The notes: a model not told the origin generated them from the letters alone. A stretch of DNA of 64,000 nucleotides from Deltaproteobacteria bacterium (GCA_016713425.1 JADJPE010000005.1:4092001-4156000); one strand, 5' to 3'; shown: positions 51,500 to 63,780, counted from the stretch's first letter. Numbers and translations: made by a program.

Positions 51500-52747
51500 T
51501 TGAACGCGCCTGACGATCGCGAAAAGGACCTGATTCCTTGCTTGCGGAAGGGGATCGACCTCTCGCGGCTGTCTCTGACGGTCGAAGAAGGGTTCGTCGC
51601 GTCGCGTGTCGATGGGCGGACCCGCATGTCGGATCTCGCGCACGTCGTGGGCAAGTCACCCGCGACGGTTCGCCGTATTCTCGAGCGCCTATCCGGGGTC
51701 GGGGTCCTGGTGCTCGACACCCGCGACTTGGACGAAGAGGCCGACGACGAGGATGGTTCGCCTCCGGACGACGATGAGGGGCCCTATGCTCGGTTCATCT
51801 TTCCGCCCACGCTGATGCAGGAAGATTGTGAACTGAGCGTCGAGGAACGCAAGCGGATCATCTGGTTTCACGAACAGATGGACACCATCTCCCACTACGA
51901 ACTTCTCCAGGTGCGCCGCCTCGATGATGCAAAGGCCATCAAGGCTGCTTACTTCGAGCGGAGCAAGGAGTGGCATCCCGACCGATTTCGCCAGAGGCAT
52001 CTCGGCACTTTCAAGGGCCTGGTCGAGGCGATCTTTCAGCGGGTGCAGACAGCCTACCAAGACCTTTCCGATCCGAAGAGGCGGGCGGTCTACGACAAGA
52101 CCGTGGTCTTTATGCCCGACGAGGATGAGATCTCGGAGATGCTGCGCAGGCAGCGTCGGGTCGAGCGCGAGGCGCTTCGAGCGCAGGAGGCCGTGGATCG
52201 GAGGCGAAAACACAACCCCGTCCGAAAGCGCCTCATTCAGGCGAGGAGGTTCTTCGAGCAGGCTCAGGAGCAGCAAGCGAGCGGAGATCTCGCGGGCGCC
52301 TTGAGTACGATCCGGATGGCGATCGCGTTCGATCCCCGGGATGAGTTCAGAGACCTCGAGACGGCGCTTACGTCACTGGTCGGAGAGCTCAAGCTTGGGC
52401 CCTTGATGAAGCGGGGGCTCCACCACGAAAGTCTGACAAACTGGTCCGAAGCCATCGAAGTTTTTTCGACCGCGGTCGAGCTGGCGCCGGAGAACGGGGA
52501 GGCTCGCCTCCGGCTTGCGTACAATCTCCTGATGGGTGGTAGAGAACCACACGAGGCGAACCCTCACGTTCATAAAGCCGTCCAACTCCGGCCCAACGAG
52601 CCGGAGGCTCATTTTCTTCTCGGGTTGTGCTACGAGAAAAGTGGGATGGAGAAAGCAGCGGTTCGGGCCTACGGACGGGCGGTCGAGCTGAAGTCGAACT
52701 ATGCGGAGGCGAAGAAGCGCCTCAAGCGACTTCGCTGGGGCTTCTAG
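51500..52747 (+). CDS. J-domain / TPR protein with N-terminal GFVxSxxDG domain
   Basis: A 415-residue probable Hsp70 co-chaperone. Residues about 20-72 form a small winged-helix-like domain with LTVEEGFVASRVDGRTRMSD and TVRRILERLSGVGVLVL. An acidic linker follows. The J-domain (about 130-200) has YELLQVRRLDDAKAIKAAY, the HPD tripeptide (159-161), FQRVQTAYQDLSDPKRRAVY. The C-terminal half is TPR repeats (EAIEVFSTAVELAPENGEAR, AHFLLGLCYEKSGMEKAAVR). The start is TTG with a strong GGGGAGGTCGG in front. The next gene is a DnaK paralogue, the expected partner. The N-terminal domain recurs at the C-terminus of the protein two genes downstream. Confidence 0.85.
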   Translation: MNAPDDREKDLIPCLRKGIDLSRLSLTVEEGFVASRVDGRTRMSDLAHVVGKSPATVRRILERLSGVGVLVLDTRDLDEEADDEDGSPPDDDEGPYARFIFPPTLMQEDCELSVEERKRIIWFHEQMDTISHYELLQVRRLDDAKAIKAAYFERSKEWHPDRFRQRHLGTFKGLVEAIFQRVQTAYQDLSDPKRRAVYDKTVVFMPDEDEISEMLRRQRRVEREALRAQEAVDRRRKHNPVRKRLIQARRFFEQAQEQQASGDLAGALSTIRMAIAFDPRDEFRDLETALTSLVGELKLGPLMKRGLHHESLTNWSEAIEVFSTAVELAPENGEARLRLAYNLLMGGREPHEANPHVHKAVQLRPNEPEAHFLLGLCYEKSGMEKAAVRAYGRAVELKSNYAEAKKRLKRLRWGF

Positions 52748-52866
52748 TCGGCGGGCGCGGCGCGGCTGCACCTCTTGCCAGCGATGCTCTGGTGGGGTCC
52801 TGTCCTTGGAGGCCGGTCGTCGGCGGCTGAGAGGCCGTTCGTCGTTGGCGTGGGGAGGGGAACGGG

Positions 52867-54702
52867 TTGTCAAGGAATGAGCCGATCATCGGGATTGACC
52901 TAGGAACGACCAACTCCGTGGTCGCCATCGTCGAGGATGGCGTGCCGAAGGTGATTCCGAATCGAGCGGGATATCGGACGACGCCTTCCATCGTTGCGGT
53001 CGCTGAGAGCGGGCGCCGCTTGATTGGCCACATCGCGAAGCGGCAAGCAATCACCAATCCCGAGGGCACGGTGTACGCGTCGAAGCGTCTCATCGGACGC
53101 AAATGGAACTCTCCAGCGGTCGCTGCCGCTCTCGAGACCGTGAGCTACAAGCTCATCGAGGGGCCGCATCACGACGTTCGAATCACGCTTCGAGAGAAGG
53201 TCTACAGCTTGCCCGAGGTCAGCTCGATGGTGCTCAGCGAGATGAAGCTCATCGCTGAGCAATATCTTGAGCGTGAAGTTGAGAAGGCCGTCATCACGGT
53301 CCCCGCGTATTTCAATGATGGGCAACGCCAGGCCACGAAGGATGCAGGGCGTATTGCCGGGCTCGACGTTGTCCGAATCATCAATGAGCCGACCGCCGCC
53401 TCTTTGGCGTACGGCTACGGGAAGAGCATCGATCGGCGGGTCGCGGTCTTTGATCTGGGCGGTGGCACGTTCGATATCTCGATCCTCGAGATCGGCCGCG
53501 GGGTTTTCGAAGTCATGGCCACGGCTGGCGACACCTACTTGGGGGGCGAGGACTTCGATAACCGGATCATCGAGTGGGTCGTTTTTGGTTTTCTCAAGGA
53601 GCACAAGATCGATCTCCGCAAGGATCGAATGGCGCTGCAACGCATTCGCGATGCGGCAGAGAAGGCGAAGTGTGAGCTTTCGAGCGCACCGCAGACCGAG
53701 ATCAATCTGCCGTTCATCATCTCGACGACGAAGAACGATGCGCTCCATTTGCAGCGCGTCTTGACGCGCGAGAAGTTCGAAGATCTGGTCATCGATCTCT
53801 GCGAGCGTTGCATCCAGATCTGCGACAAGACTCTGAAGGACGCCGGCATCAGCAAGAAAGATTTGGACGACGTCATCTTGGTGGGTGGGCAGACGCGCAC
53901 GCCGAAGATCCAGGAGATGGTCCGTGAGTTCTTCGGCTTGACGCCATCCAAGGGCGTGAATGCCGACGAAGTGGTGGCCTTGGGGGCAGCCATCCAGGGC
54001 GCGTCGCTCCTGACCGAAGCGGAGAGCAACGTGCTCTTGCTCGACGTGACGCCGCATAACCTCGGCATCATGATCGTCGGGGGCTATTTTCAGACGATCA
54101 TCGGAAAGAACACGACGGTGCCCACGAGCGCGGCCCACACGTTCACGACCGTTCGCGACGGGCAAACGTCCGTTCGAATCATGGTGTTCCAGGGCGAGTC
54201 GCTCAATGCGCATGAGAACGAGCTCCTCGGGGAGTTCATCTTGTCGGGCCTGCGAGAAGCACGTCGGGGTGAGGTGGAGGTCGAGGTCACGTTTGGTATC
54301 TCGGCCGATGGTATCGTCTCGGTCTCGGCCAAGGATCTCGAAACTGGACAGCAGCAGAGCATCACCGTGACGGCCACGAGTGGCCTCACGGAAGAAGAGA
54401 TCCAGAAGATGGCGGAGGACGCCGAAGAGTACGCGGTCGGTGTGAAGCGTACCGATGCCTTCGAAGGGCTGAGGACCGAAGTCCACGCGATGATCCGCGA
54501 CGTCGAAATGATCCTTCCACGGGTGAGCGCGTTCATGGGCGGATCCGATTTCGGGCGCGAAGCCCTCTCGAAGGCCGATGCAGCGCTGAGTCGCTCGCGG
54601 ACGGCCGCCGAAGGCAGTGATTATGAGGAACTGAAGCGCGCCAAGGACCCTCTCGAACGAACGCTTAGGATGCTGCGGGGTGTTGCGCAGAAGATGAGCT
54701 GA
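52867..54702 (+). CDS. Hsp70/DnaK paralogue with divergent substrate-binding domain
   Basis: A 611-residue chaperone ATPase. The nucleotide-binding domain is canonical: IIGIDLGTTNSVVAIVED, VITVPAYFNDGQRQATKDAG, INEPTAASLAYGYGKS, VFDLGGGTFDISILEIG and VILVGGQTRTPKIQEMV. The substrate-binding domain departs from DnaK: LDVTPHNLGIMIVGGYF instead of the usual TPLSLGIETxGG, and LSGLREARRGEVEVEVTF instead of LTGIPPAPRG. The lid is short and the DnaK acidic tail is missing. It is therefore probably a specialised Hsp70, not the housekeeping DnaK (no grpE or canonical dnaJ adjacent). TTG start with GGGGAGGGGAACGGG upstream. Confidence 0.88.
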   Translation: MSRNEPIIGIDLGTTNSVVAIVEDGVPKVIPNRAGYRTTPSIVAVAESGRRLIGHIAKRQAITNPEGTVYASKRLIGRKWNSPAVAAALETVSYKLIEGPHHDVRITLREKVYSLPEVSSMVLSEMKLIAEQYLEREVEKAVITVPAYFNDGQRQATKDAGRIAGLDVVRIINEPTAASLAYGYGKSIDRRVAVFDLGGGTFDISILEIGRGVFEVMATAGDTYLGGEDFDNRIIEWVVFGFLKEHKIDLRKDRMALQRIRDAAEKAKCELSSAPQTEINLPFIISTTKNDALHLQRVLTREKFEDLVIDLCERCIQICDKTLKDAGISKKDLDDVILVGGQTRTPKIQEMVREFFGLTPSKGVNADEVVALGAAIQGASLLTEAESNVLLLDVTPHNLGIMIVGGYFQTIIGKNTTVPTSAAHTFTTVRDGQTSVRIMVFQGESLNAHENELLGEFILSGLREARRGEVEVEVTFGISADGIVSVSAKDLETGQQQSITVTATSGLTEEEIQKMAEDAEEYAVGVKRTDAFEGLRTEVHAMIRDVEMILPRVSAFMGGSDFGREALSKADAALSRSRTAAEGSDYEELKRAKDPLERTLRMLRGVAQKMS

Positions 54703-54703
54703 T

Positions 54704-56443
54704 GTGGTAAGTGAGGAGACCAGGTCTGGCTGGGGGGATCATCCTCCGACTGTCGAGGAGTGCATTCGCGCCGGAATGTATTGGTTCGACCGTGGCGACT
54801 TTGAAGCCGCCGAGGCTTGGTGGCGCCGTTCGCTCGAACTGGCGCCGGACAGCGAGGACGTGAAGCGATGCCTTGCCCGCTTGCCTGCATTTGCGCGCGA
54901 GCATGGCCCCGCACCGGACGTTCGCTTTGAGTCTGGCGTCGCTGAGTTCTTGGAGACGAGTCCGCCCATCTTCGATGCGACGGAAATTCTCGAGTCGTCC
55001 GACGCGCTGGGCCCGGCTGAGTGGTCTGGAGCGATCAGTCCGCCTGGGGCGACTGGGTCGACTGGATCGATTGGACGGACAGGCGCGGCCTCATCGCCGG
55101 GATCGCACGACATGAGCGGTCTTCATCGGTCGAGTGATTCGGATAGCTTGGGCGGCTTGAAGAGCTTGAGCGGTTTGCGACAAGACGAGAGCGAGCCTGT
55201 CGACGCCTTCGACGTGTCGGACCGTCTGATCCTCGACGAGTTCACGGACTTCTCGGCCGAGCCTTCAGGTTTCGGAACGCCCGTGATCGCGGGCGCCGCC
55301 GTGCCGGGGCTCGATGTGAAGCCCGGATGGCTCATGCCTTCGTGGCTGCCGCGTCCAGCCGGGGGCGGCCCGCCGGATTTGCAGCCGACGGAGCTGGATC
55401 TCACCGGGCGTGCCACGGAGCCGGATGGCGCGCTGAGCTCGCCGTGGGACGAAGGTCCTGCAACGACGAGTCCGGTGACGATGGACGACGCTCATTCGCT
55501 CGATCCCTTCGGTTCGTTCGATCCGGCCGAGCCGGTCCATGGGCGCGGCTCGCGTGACCTTTTCGAGTCTTTCGATCCGCTGGACGTCGTTCCCGAGCTC
55601 CCGGCGACGTCGACTGAGTCAGTGCGGCGTGCGGGTGCAATCCGACCAACAGCGCCAGCGCCTTCGCCTTCGCCTGCGCCTGCGCAAGAACGAGCGCCGA
55701 GCGCTGCGGGCGCGTCTCCGTCGTCCGTCCGTTCGCCGAGTCCTTCGCGTGAGTCCATCCCGATTGAAGCGCCTGCATGGCCCGACGGAGGGAGTGCCTT
55801 TCGGGAAACAACACCGGACGCTTCGGACATGGGTCACTATGAGCTCGTCGGGCAGGGCGCAGTCGAAATGACGGGCGAGCTCGCTCGGGCCTTTGGGCGT
55901 CCATGGGCACGCAGCGTGAGCCAGAAGCCGATGTTCGAAGTGGTGCCCGTGGCGCCGCCAGCTTCCGCGCCGCCAGCTCCCGCGCCGCAGACATCCACCG
56001 AGCGAACCATGCCGCCTTCGGAGCCGAAGGGCCCACCGCTTTGGGATGCGTTGCTGCGCGGCGCCCGCGACCGTTTTGCGCTCCACGACTTCGCGGGGGC
56101 TCTGGAGCTTCTGGAGCGGATCCTCGCCGAATCGGGACTCTATGGTGAGCGCCCGGCCGTTTTTTCCGAGGCACGCACGCTCCTGGAAGAGTCGCGTGCG
56201 CAGCTCCTCAAGATCTTCGCCTCGAAGCTCGGCAGCTTGGACTCCGTGCCGCACGTGGTGTTGTCGAGGGAAGAGATCATCTGGCTCAACCTCAACCATC
56301 GGTCTGGATTCGTCTTGTCCCAGATCGATGGCACCGTGAGCTGCGAAGACCTGGTTGCGCTTTCGGGCATGTCAAGGCTCGATACGCTCAAGATCCTTAC
56401 CGAGCTCTTGCGACAAGGCGTCATCGCTCTCGGGCCTTCTTGA
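54704..56443 (+). CDS. TPR protein with C-terminal GFVxSxxDG domain
   Basis: A 579-residue protein. An N-terminal TPR-like unit (AGMYWFDRGDFEAAEAWWRR, LELAPDSEDVKRCLARL) is followed by about 350 residues of low-complexity Ser/Pro/Asp/Gly-rich linker containing short repeats (TGSTGSIGRTG, PAPSPSPAPAQ). A second TPR-like segment (FALHDFAGALELLERILAES) leads to a C-terminal domain: LNHRSGFVLSQIDGTVSCED and TLKILTELLRQGVIAL. That domain aligns with the N-terminal domain of the J protein two genes upstream. It starts with GTG one base after the DnaK-paralogue stop, so it is likely coupled to it. No signal peptide or transmembrane helix. Function unknown; a chaperone-associated adaptor is a reasonable inference. 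Confidence 0.78.
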   Translation: MVSEETRSGWGDHPPTVEECIRAGMYWFDRGDFEAAEAWWRRSLELAPDSEDVKRCLARLPAFAREHGPAPDVRFESGVAEFLETSPPIFDATEILESSDALGPAEWSGAISPPGATGSTGSIGRTGAASSPGSHDMSGLHRSSDSDSLGGLKSLSGLRQDESEPVDAFDVSDRLILDEFTDFSAEPSGFGTPVIAGAAVPGLDVKPGWLMPSWLPRPAGGGPPDLQPTELDLTGRATEPDGALSSPWDEGPATTSPVTMDDAHSLDPFGSFDPAEPVHGRGSRDLFESFDPLDVVPELPATSTESVRRAGAIRPTAPAPSPSPAPAQERAPSAAGASPSSVRSPSPSRESIPIEAPAWPDGGSAFRETTPDASDMGHYELVGQGAVEMTGELARAFGRPWARSVSQKPMFEVVPVAPPASAPPAPAPQTSTERTMPPSEPKGPPLWDALLRGARDRFALHDFAGALELLERILAESGLYGERPAVFSEARTLLEESRAQLLKIFASKLGSLDSVPHVVLSREEIIWLNLNHRSGFVLSQIDGTVSCEDLVALSGMSRLDTLKILTELLRQGVIALGPS

Positions 56444-56553
56444 CGCGCCGAGCTCAGCGCCTACCCTGGCGCCGTAGAACACAGAGCGCCGGCGTAGCCC
56501 ATCGTCTTCACTTCTGCCGGCCGCGTTGTTGTCTTTTACGAGAGGAGAGCTGA

Positions 56554-59139
<2,586 letters not shown>

Positions 59140-59256
59140 TCCCGGCCACGACCTTCTGCGGCCCAGCCTCGAAATGAACCGTGTCTTTTGGTGGATGTCC
59201 TGTTATAGCGCACGCGCCGTGATGTCTTGACCGGACATCGGTTGGCGAGCGAACTG

Positions 59257-61824
59257 ATGCGGTCTTCGGCGTGCGCAAGAGGGATGATTTCCGGGTGGGT
59301 CCTGCTGACGCTCAGCGGTCTTAGTCTGGCGGCCAATGCGGAAGACGATCCGCGCGCGGGCCGCCGATCGGATGAGCAGGCAAATTCGAAGGCCGATGCG
59401 AAGGCCGACGGAACGGCTGACGCAAAGGCTGATGAGAGACCGGCGGCGGCCGCGGTGGTTGGGGTCGATCAGGTCGTTCGCCTCCAGTTTGAGGGGCTGC
59501 GGCGCGTAGAGGCGACGGCGCTACGCGCCGTCATGTCCACGAGGGTCGGGCGTGCCTTCTCTCCGGCGGCGTTGGCCGAAGATATCCGGGCTATCTATGC
59601 CCTCGGTTACTTCGAAGATGTGCGCGCCTTTCGCGAGGGCCCGTCGGATGATGGGTGGACGATCGTCTTTGTGCTGAAGGAGAAGCCGGGCATTCGGCGG
59701 GTTCAGATCCGGGGCAACGACGACCTCTCGACTGAAGACATCAAGGCGGTCGTAGACATTCGTCCTTTCACCATCTTGAACGCGGCCAAGGTTCGAAGGA
59801 ACGAAGGGAAGATCCGCGATCTATACAACGAAAAGGGCTTCTACCTCGCGGAGGTGACTTCGAAGATCGAGCGTCGGAAGAACAACCAGGTCGATGTTAT
59901 TTTCGAGGTGAATGAGCATGCCAAGGTCGAGGTCCGCCGGATTCGTTTCATCGGGAACCGGAACCTGAGCACTGACCTTCTGAAGAGCTCGCTCATCACC
60001 CAGGAGGGAAACCTCATCTCCTTCCTTACGAACGCGGGTACCTACAGGAAGGACGCGTTCCAGGTCGATCTCCTGCGCCTGACGAGCCAGTACTTCGACA
60101 ACGGATACATCAATGTGAAGGTCGATACGCCGGACGTCGAGATCTCGGCGGACCGCAAGTACGTCTACATCTCGATCGCAATCGAGGAAGGCGAACAGTA
60201 CTCCGTGGGTGCGCTCGACTTCGAAGGTGACCTTCTCGACTCAAAAGAGCTGCTCAAAGAGCGTCTCTCGATCGCCGAAGGCGAAATCTTTAGCCGTTCC
60301 AAGCTTGGCCAAGACCTGCTGTCGCTCAAGACCCGGTACGAGGACGATGGCTATGCCTACGCGAACATCACGCCGGTGACGAAGGTCGATGCCGATAAGC
60401 GGCTCATCAGCATCACCTTCGACATTCAGAAGGGCCAGAAGGTTTATTACGAGCGCATCAACATCGTCGGCAATACCAAGACGCGAGATAAGGTCGTGCG
60501 GCGTGAGCTCCGTATCTACGAAGGAGAGCTGACGTCGGCGTCGATGCGTGATTTGTCGCGGCGGCGGGTCATGGCGCTCGGCTATTTCGAGTCGGTTGAT
60601 GTCAAGACGCGCCGCGGATCGGAGGATGATCTCCAGATCGTCGATATCGAAATCAAGGAGAAGGCCACCGGCACGTTCCAGATTGGGGCGGGCTTTTCGT
60701 CGGCCGAGAACTTCATCGCGACCGCGCAGATCTCGCAAGAGAACTTTCTGGGTCGCGGGCAGTCGGTGGCTTTGACGGCCCAGATCTCGTCGCTGCGGCA
60801 GCTCTTCCAGCTTCGCTTCACGGAGCCCTATTTCCTCGACACCGATTGGACGCTGAGCCTCAATGCCTTCAACACCGAAACGCAGTACCGCTCGTTTGCG
60901 CGTTCATCGACAGGTGGGGACCTCACGCTCGGTCACCCGATCACGGATGACCTGCGCCTCTATCTCACCTACAGCCTCGAGTTCGTCCAGAGCCGCGGAT
61001 CGGACGGATTCTCGTCACAGCCGGCGTTTGCGGCGTTGAACAATCGAGGTCGAATCTCGTCGCTCCAAGGAACGATCGCGTACGATACGCGCGACAACCG
61101 GCTTTTTCCGAGCAGCGGGATGTATCACTCGGCGTCGGCGGAGGTGTCCTCGACGCTGCTCGGGGCATCCGATACCCGCAGCTTCCAGCGTTATCGCGTG
61201 TATTCGCGGTTCTACTATCCGCTGTTTTGGAACTTCGTCGCAAAGCTCTCGCTCCGTGGCGGCCTGCTGAACGCCACGGCGAGTCAGGGCCTCTCACCGT
61301 CAGAGAAGTTCATCATGGGTGGCATCAACACGATTCGTGGCTACGCGCCCTTCACCGTGGGGCCAGAGCGGCGTGCGACCCGCAATGCGCGCGGCAACAG
61401 TCTGTACGACGCACAATCAAGCACGTTCGTCTTTGTCGAGGGCGGCAACAAGGAGTTCCTTGGGAACTTCGAGATCGAGTTCCCCATCTTCGAGGCGGTG
61501 GGTATCAAGGGCGTGGTCTTCTTGGACGCTGGCAATGTCTACGCTGAGGAAGAGAACTTCTTCTATCTTGGTCACAAGGTTCGTGCGCCTCAGCGGCAGT
61601 GTGGGAACGGCGAATCCCTGGGCGGTGATTTCTGCGATGCCGATGGGAACCTGCGCTTCGATCCGCTCGACCTGCCCCTGGGACTCTATTGGTCGGTCGG
61701 CTTTGGTTTTCGGTGGTTCTCCCCGATCGGCCCGCTCCGATTCGAGTGGGGCATTCCGCTTACGAGGCGTCCGACCGACGATCCGGGGCCATTGTTCGAG
61801 TTCAGCATCGGCAATTCCTTCTGA
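59257..61824 (+). CDS. bamA: Outer-membrane assembly protein BamA (Omp85)
   Basis: The essential insertase for outer-membrane beta-barrel proteins. From the ATG at 59257 there is a signal peptide (ISGWVLLTLSGLSLAANA) and a short linker built of NSKADAKADGTADAKAD repeats. Five POTRA domains follow (about 75-478; for example VVRLQFEGLRRVEATALRAV, GIRRVQIRGNDDLS, VEVRRIRFIGNRNLS, YERINIVGNTKTRDKVVRRE). The barrel (about 479-855) has the lid-lock motif INTIRGYAPF and ends in Phe (FEFSIGNSF), as expected for the C-terminal beta-signal. A TTG ten codons upstream is an alternative start. No lpxD, skp or rseP neighbours are present, unlike the enterobacterial locus. Confidence 0.93.
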   Translation: MRSSACARGMISGWVLLTLSGLSLAANAEDDPRAGRRSDEQANSKADAKADGTADAKADERPAAAAVVGVDQVVRLQFEGLRRVEATALRAVMSTRVGRAFSPAALAEDIRAIYALGYFEDVRAFREGPSDDGWTIVFVLKEKPGIRRVQIRGNDDLSTEDIKAVVDIRPFTILNAAKVRRNEGKIRDLYNEKGFYLAEVTSKIERRKNNQVDVIFEVNEHAKVEVRRIRFIGNRNLSTDLLKSSLITQEGNLISFLTNAGTYRKDAFQVDLLRLTSQYFDNGYINVKVDTPDVEISADRKYVYISIAIEEGEQYSVGALDFEGDLLDSKELLKERLSIAEGEIFSRSKLGQDLLSLKTRYEDDGYAYANITPVTKVDADKRLISITFDIQKGQKVYYERINIVGNTKTRDKVVRRELRIYEGELTSASMRDLSRRRVMALGYFESVDVKTRRGSEDDLQIVDIEIKEKATGTFQIGAGFSSAENFIATAQISQENFLGRGQSVALTAQISSLRQLFQLRFTEPYFLDTDWTLSLNAFNTETQYRSFARSSTGGDLTLGHPITDDLRLYLTYSLEFVQSRGSDGFSSQPAFAALNNRGRISSLQGTIAYDTRDNRLFPSSGMYHSASAEVSSTLLGASDTRSFQRYRVYSRFYYPLFWNFVAKLSLRGGLLNATASQGLSPSEKFIMGGINTIRGYAPFTVGPERRATRNARGNSLYDAQSSTFVFVEGGNKEFLGNFEIEFPIFEAVGIKGVVFLDAGNVYAEEENFFYLGHKVRAPQRQCGNGESLGGDFCDADGNLRFDPLDLPLGLYWSVGFGFRWFSPIGPLRFEWGIPLTRRPTDDPGPLFEFSIGNSF

Positions 61825-61847
61825 TTCTGCGACAATGCGAGCCACGC

Positions 61848-62930
61848 ATGCGCGTGATGACGTTCGAAGGCTCGGTGGCCTCGATGGGGCGGGCGTTTGG
61901 AGAGTCCTGCCGGAATGACATTTGGGCGCTCTACCAAGCGCGGGTGGCCAACGCGATCGAACAGGTGAGGACACACGGCGGTGGGCGTGTGGTGACCGAG
62001 GCTTCGGTGCTCGATGTCGCTCGTCGGTCGGTTCCTTGGCTGGCTCGCTCATTTCCTCGGGTGTTCCAAGAGCTCGAAGGGATTGCTCAAGGTGCGGGGC
62101 TTTCGACCGAACAGGCGTGGGCCTTGAACAACCTGACCGATCTTCGCGACGTCTTGGCTTACCGCGCGCCCGACGAAGGCGGGTGTTCGGCCTTTGTCGT
62201 GCCGGCCCCGGCCTCGGCTTCGGGCGGCGTGCTGCTCGGCCAGACGTGGGATCTCGCGACCGACAACATGCCGTATGTCTTGGTCGTCGACCGGCGGCCC
62301 GACGACGCGCCGCGGACTCTGTCGATGACGCTCGTGGGCTGTTTGAGTCTCATCGGTCTCAACAGCGAAGGGCTTGCGATCGGCACGACGAATCTGCGGA
62401 CGACCGACGCCCGGCCAGGGCTCGGCTACCTCGACCTGATTCATCAATCCCTGGCGCAGTCGACGGTCGAAGCGGCGGCCGGCGTCATCGAGGGTGGCCC
62501 GCGCGCGGCGGCGCATTTTTACTACTTGGCGGATCAGGACGATCGAACGGCTTTGGTTGAATGCACGGCGACGCGTTCGCGTCGGCTCTCGGCCGCGCGG
62601 CTCGAGGCGCCAGAAGTTCACTGCAATCACGTCCTCTGCGACACCTTGTCTTCGCTCGAGGCCGAGACGCCCCCTGGGTCGTCACGGGCTCGCCAGGCGC
62701 GATTGTCTGCGTTGCTGCTGGGGGCGCGAGCGAAGAATGAGCGGGGTGTCTCGGTGGAGGATCTGAAATCCGCGCTAAGCGACCATGACGGAGGACCGGA
62801 CGCGATTTGTCGACACGACATCAACGGCATCAGCAGCAACGCGAGCGTGATCATGGAGCCCAAGAGTCGCCGCCTCCACGCCGTTCAGGGGCCCGCATGC
62901 GCCGGGCGCTGGATCCAGGTAACAATTTGA
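61848..62930 (+). CDS. C45-type Ntn hydrolase (acyl-CoA:6-APA acyltransferase-like)
   Basis: A 360-residue member of the peptidase C45 / penicillin acyltransferase-like family. These enzymes self-cleave before a Cys that becomes the catalytic nucleophile. Here the site is EGGCSAFVV, with Cys113 after two Gly. Downstream comes the family signature GGVLLGQTWDLATDN, then SLIGLNSEGLAIGTTNLR and, further on, HCNHVLCDTLSSLE. No signal peptide. The gene starts 23 bases after bamA and may share its transcript. The true substrate is not readable; family members cleave or form amide bonds in small acyl-amino compounds. Confidence 0.82.
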   Translation: MRVMTFEGSVASMGRAFGESCRNDIWALYQARVANAIEQVRTHGGGRVVTEASVLDVARRSVPWLARSFPRVFQELEGIAQGAGLSTEQAWALNNLTDLRDVLAYRAPDEGGCSAFVVPAPASASGGVLLGQTWDLATDNMPYVLVVDRRPDDAPRTLSMTLVGCLSLIGLNSEGLAIGTTNLRTTDARPGLGYLDLIHQSLAQSTVEAAAGVIEGGPRAAAHFYYLADQDDRTALVECTATRSRRLSAARLEAPEVHCNHVLCDTLSSLEAETPPGSSRARQARLSALLLGARAKNERGVSVEDLKSALSDHDGGPDAICRHDINGISSNASVIMEPKSRRLHAVQGPACAGRWIQVTI

Positions 62931-63052
62931 AATTGAACGGTTTTTGTTCTGTCTGGCGCGCAGGCTGCCTGCAGGGGGCGCATCGGGCGGCCGCCGGAAG
63001 GTCTGGTGCCTCAGTTGACGGATATCGCAGAACGCGCGAACGTTCCGCCCGG

Positions 63053-63664
63053 ATGTTTGTCCGTACTGTGGCCGCGCTCGTTGGGGTGCTCGTGCTGTTG
63101 TCCGGCGTGCACGCGCGTGCGGCCGAGCCCGTCGCGGTTGAGGAGCCGCCCAAGGTTCAACAGATTGTTGCGGTCGAGCGTGGCGGTTTTGTGGAGGTTG
63201 ACCTCGGCGCCGGCTTCATCGTCAACAAGGTGGACGAGCGTCGCTACGGATTGTCGGTCCTGAGCTCGGTTTATGCGGGCTACGATATCCTGCCCATCTT
63301 GGCCCTTTCGGTGGGCGTGACCGCCTGGGCGGCACCGGTCAGCGAGGACGAAAGCACGCCGACGCCGAGCGGTGACCTCTTCTTTCTGATCCCGATGGCG
63401 AGGGTTCAGGTCGCGCTCTTGACCACCGAGCGACATTTTGTCTGGGTCCGCGGAGGCGCCGGGTTCTCGTTCGGGCTCCCTCGGCGTTTGGATGAGGCTT
63501 CGTACGGCGGCAACGGCCCCGCCTTTTCAGGAACGATCGGTTTCGAACGGTTTACGCGACTTCGCCATTTCTCGATCGGCGTTGAAGCGGGCGCGCTTGT
63601 GGTGACGAAGCCTTCGGTGGGTATCGGTGTCTTCGCTCAGCCCACGCTAAAATACACGTTCTAA
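63053..63664 (+). CDS. Small outer-membrane beta-barrel protein
   Basis: 203 residues from the ATG at 63053. A signal peptide (MFVRTVAALVGVLVLLSGVH, cleaved near ARA|AEP) is followed by alternating beta-strand pattern typical of small 8-strand barrels: GGFVEVDLGAGFIVNK, LSVLSSVYAGYDILP, LALSVGVTAWAAP, LIPMARVQVALLTTERHFVW, AGFSFGLPRR and FSGTIGFERF. It ends with an aromatic C-terminus (LKYTF), a BamA recognition signal. It resembles barrel proteins called CglE-like or OmpA-barrel-like in gliding bacteria, but a specific name is not supported. The longer frame to 62807 overlaps the previous gene and lacks a signal peptide. Confidence 0.75.
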   Translation: MFVRTVAALVGVLVLLSGVHARAAEPVAVEEPPKVQQIVAVERGGFVEVDLGAGFIVNKVDERRYGLSVLSSVYAGYDILPILALSVGVTAWAAPVSEDESTPTPSGDLFFLIPMARVQVALLTTERHFVWVRGGAGFSFGLPRRLDEASYGGNGPAFSGTIGFERFTRLRHFSIGVEAGALVVTKPSVGIGVFAQPTLKYTF

Positions 63665-63780
63665 GTTCTTCACCTCGCTCGCATATTCGCGCGTGCTCTC
63701 GCTCAGACTTGGCGTGCGCGTCCCCGGCTTGCGGTTGGCAAGTGGACGGTGTCTCCGGTCAAAGCTATCGTTCGAGGCCA

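Noticed and set aside
52900..54486. A 528-codon minus-strand frame opposite the DnaK paralogue
   Set aside because: Known artefact: hsp70 genes often show a long antisense open frame because of their codon bias. No domain in the translation.
56444..56553. Heat-shock (sigma32-type) promoter upstream of clpB
   Set aside because: CTTGAC-like and CCTACCCT-like elements are present, but spacing and match are too poor to claim one.
62960..62972. Hairpin GCAGGC-T-GCCTGC as terminator after the C45 gene
   Set aside because: The loop would be a single base and no T-tract follows, so it is not a credible terminator.
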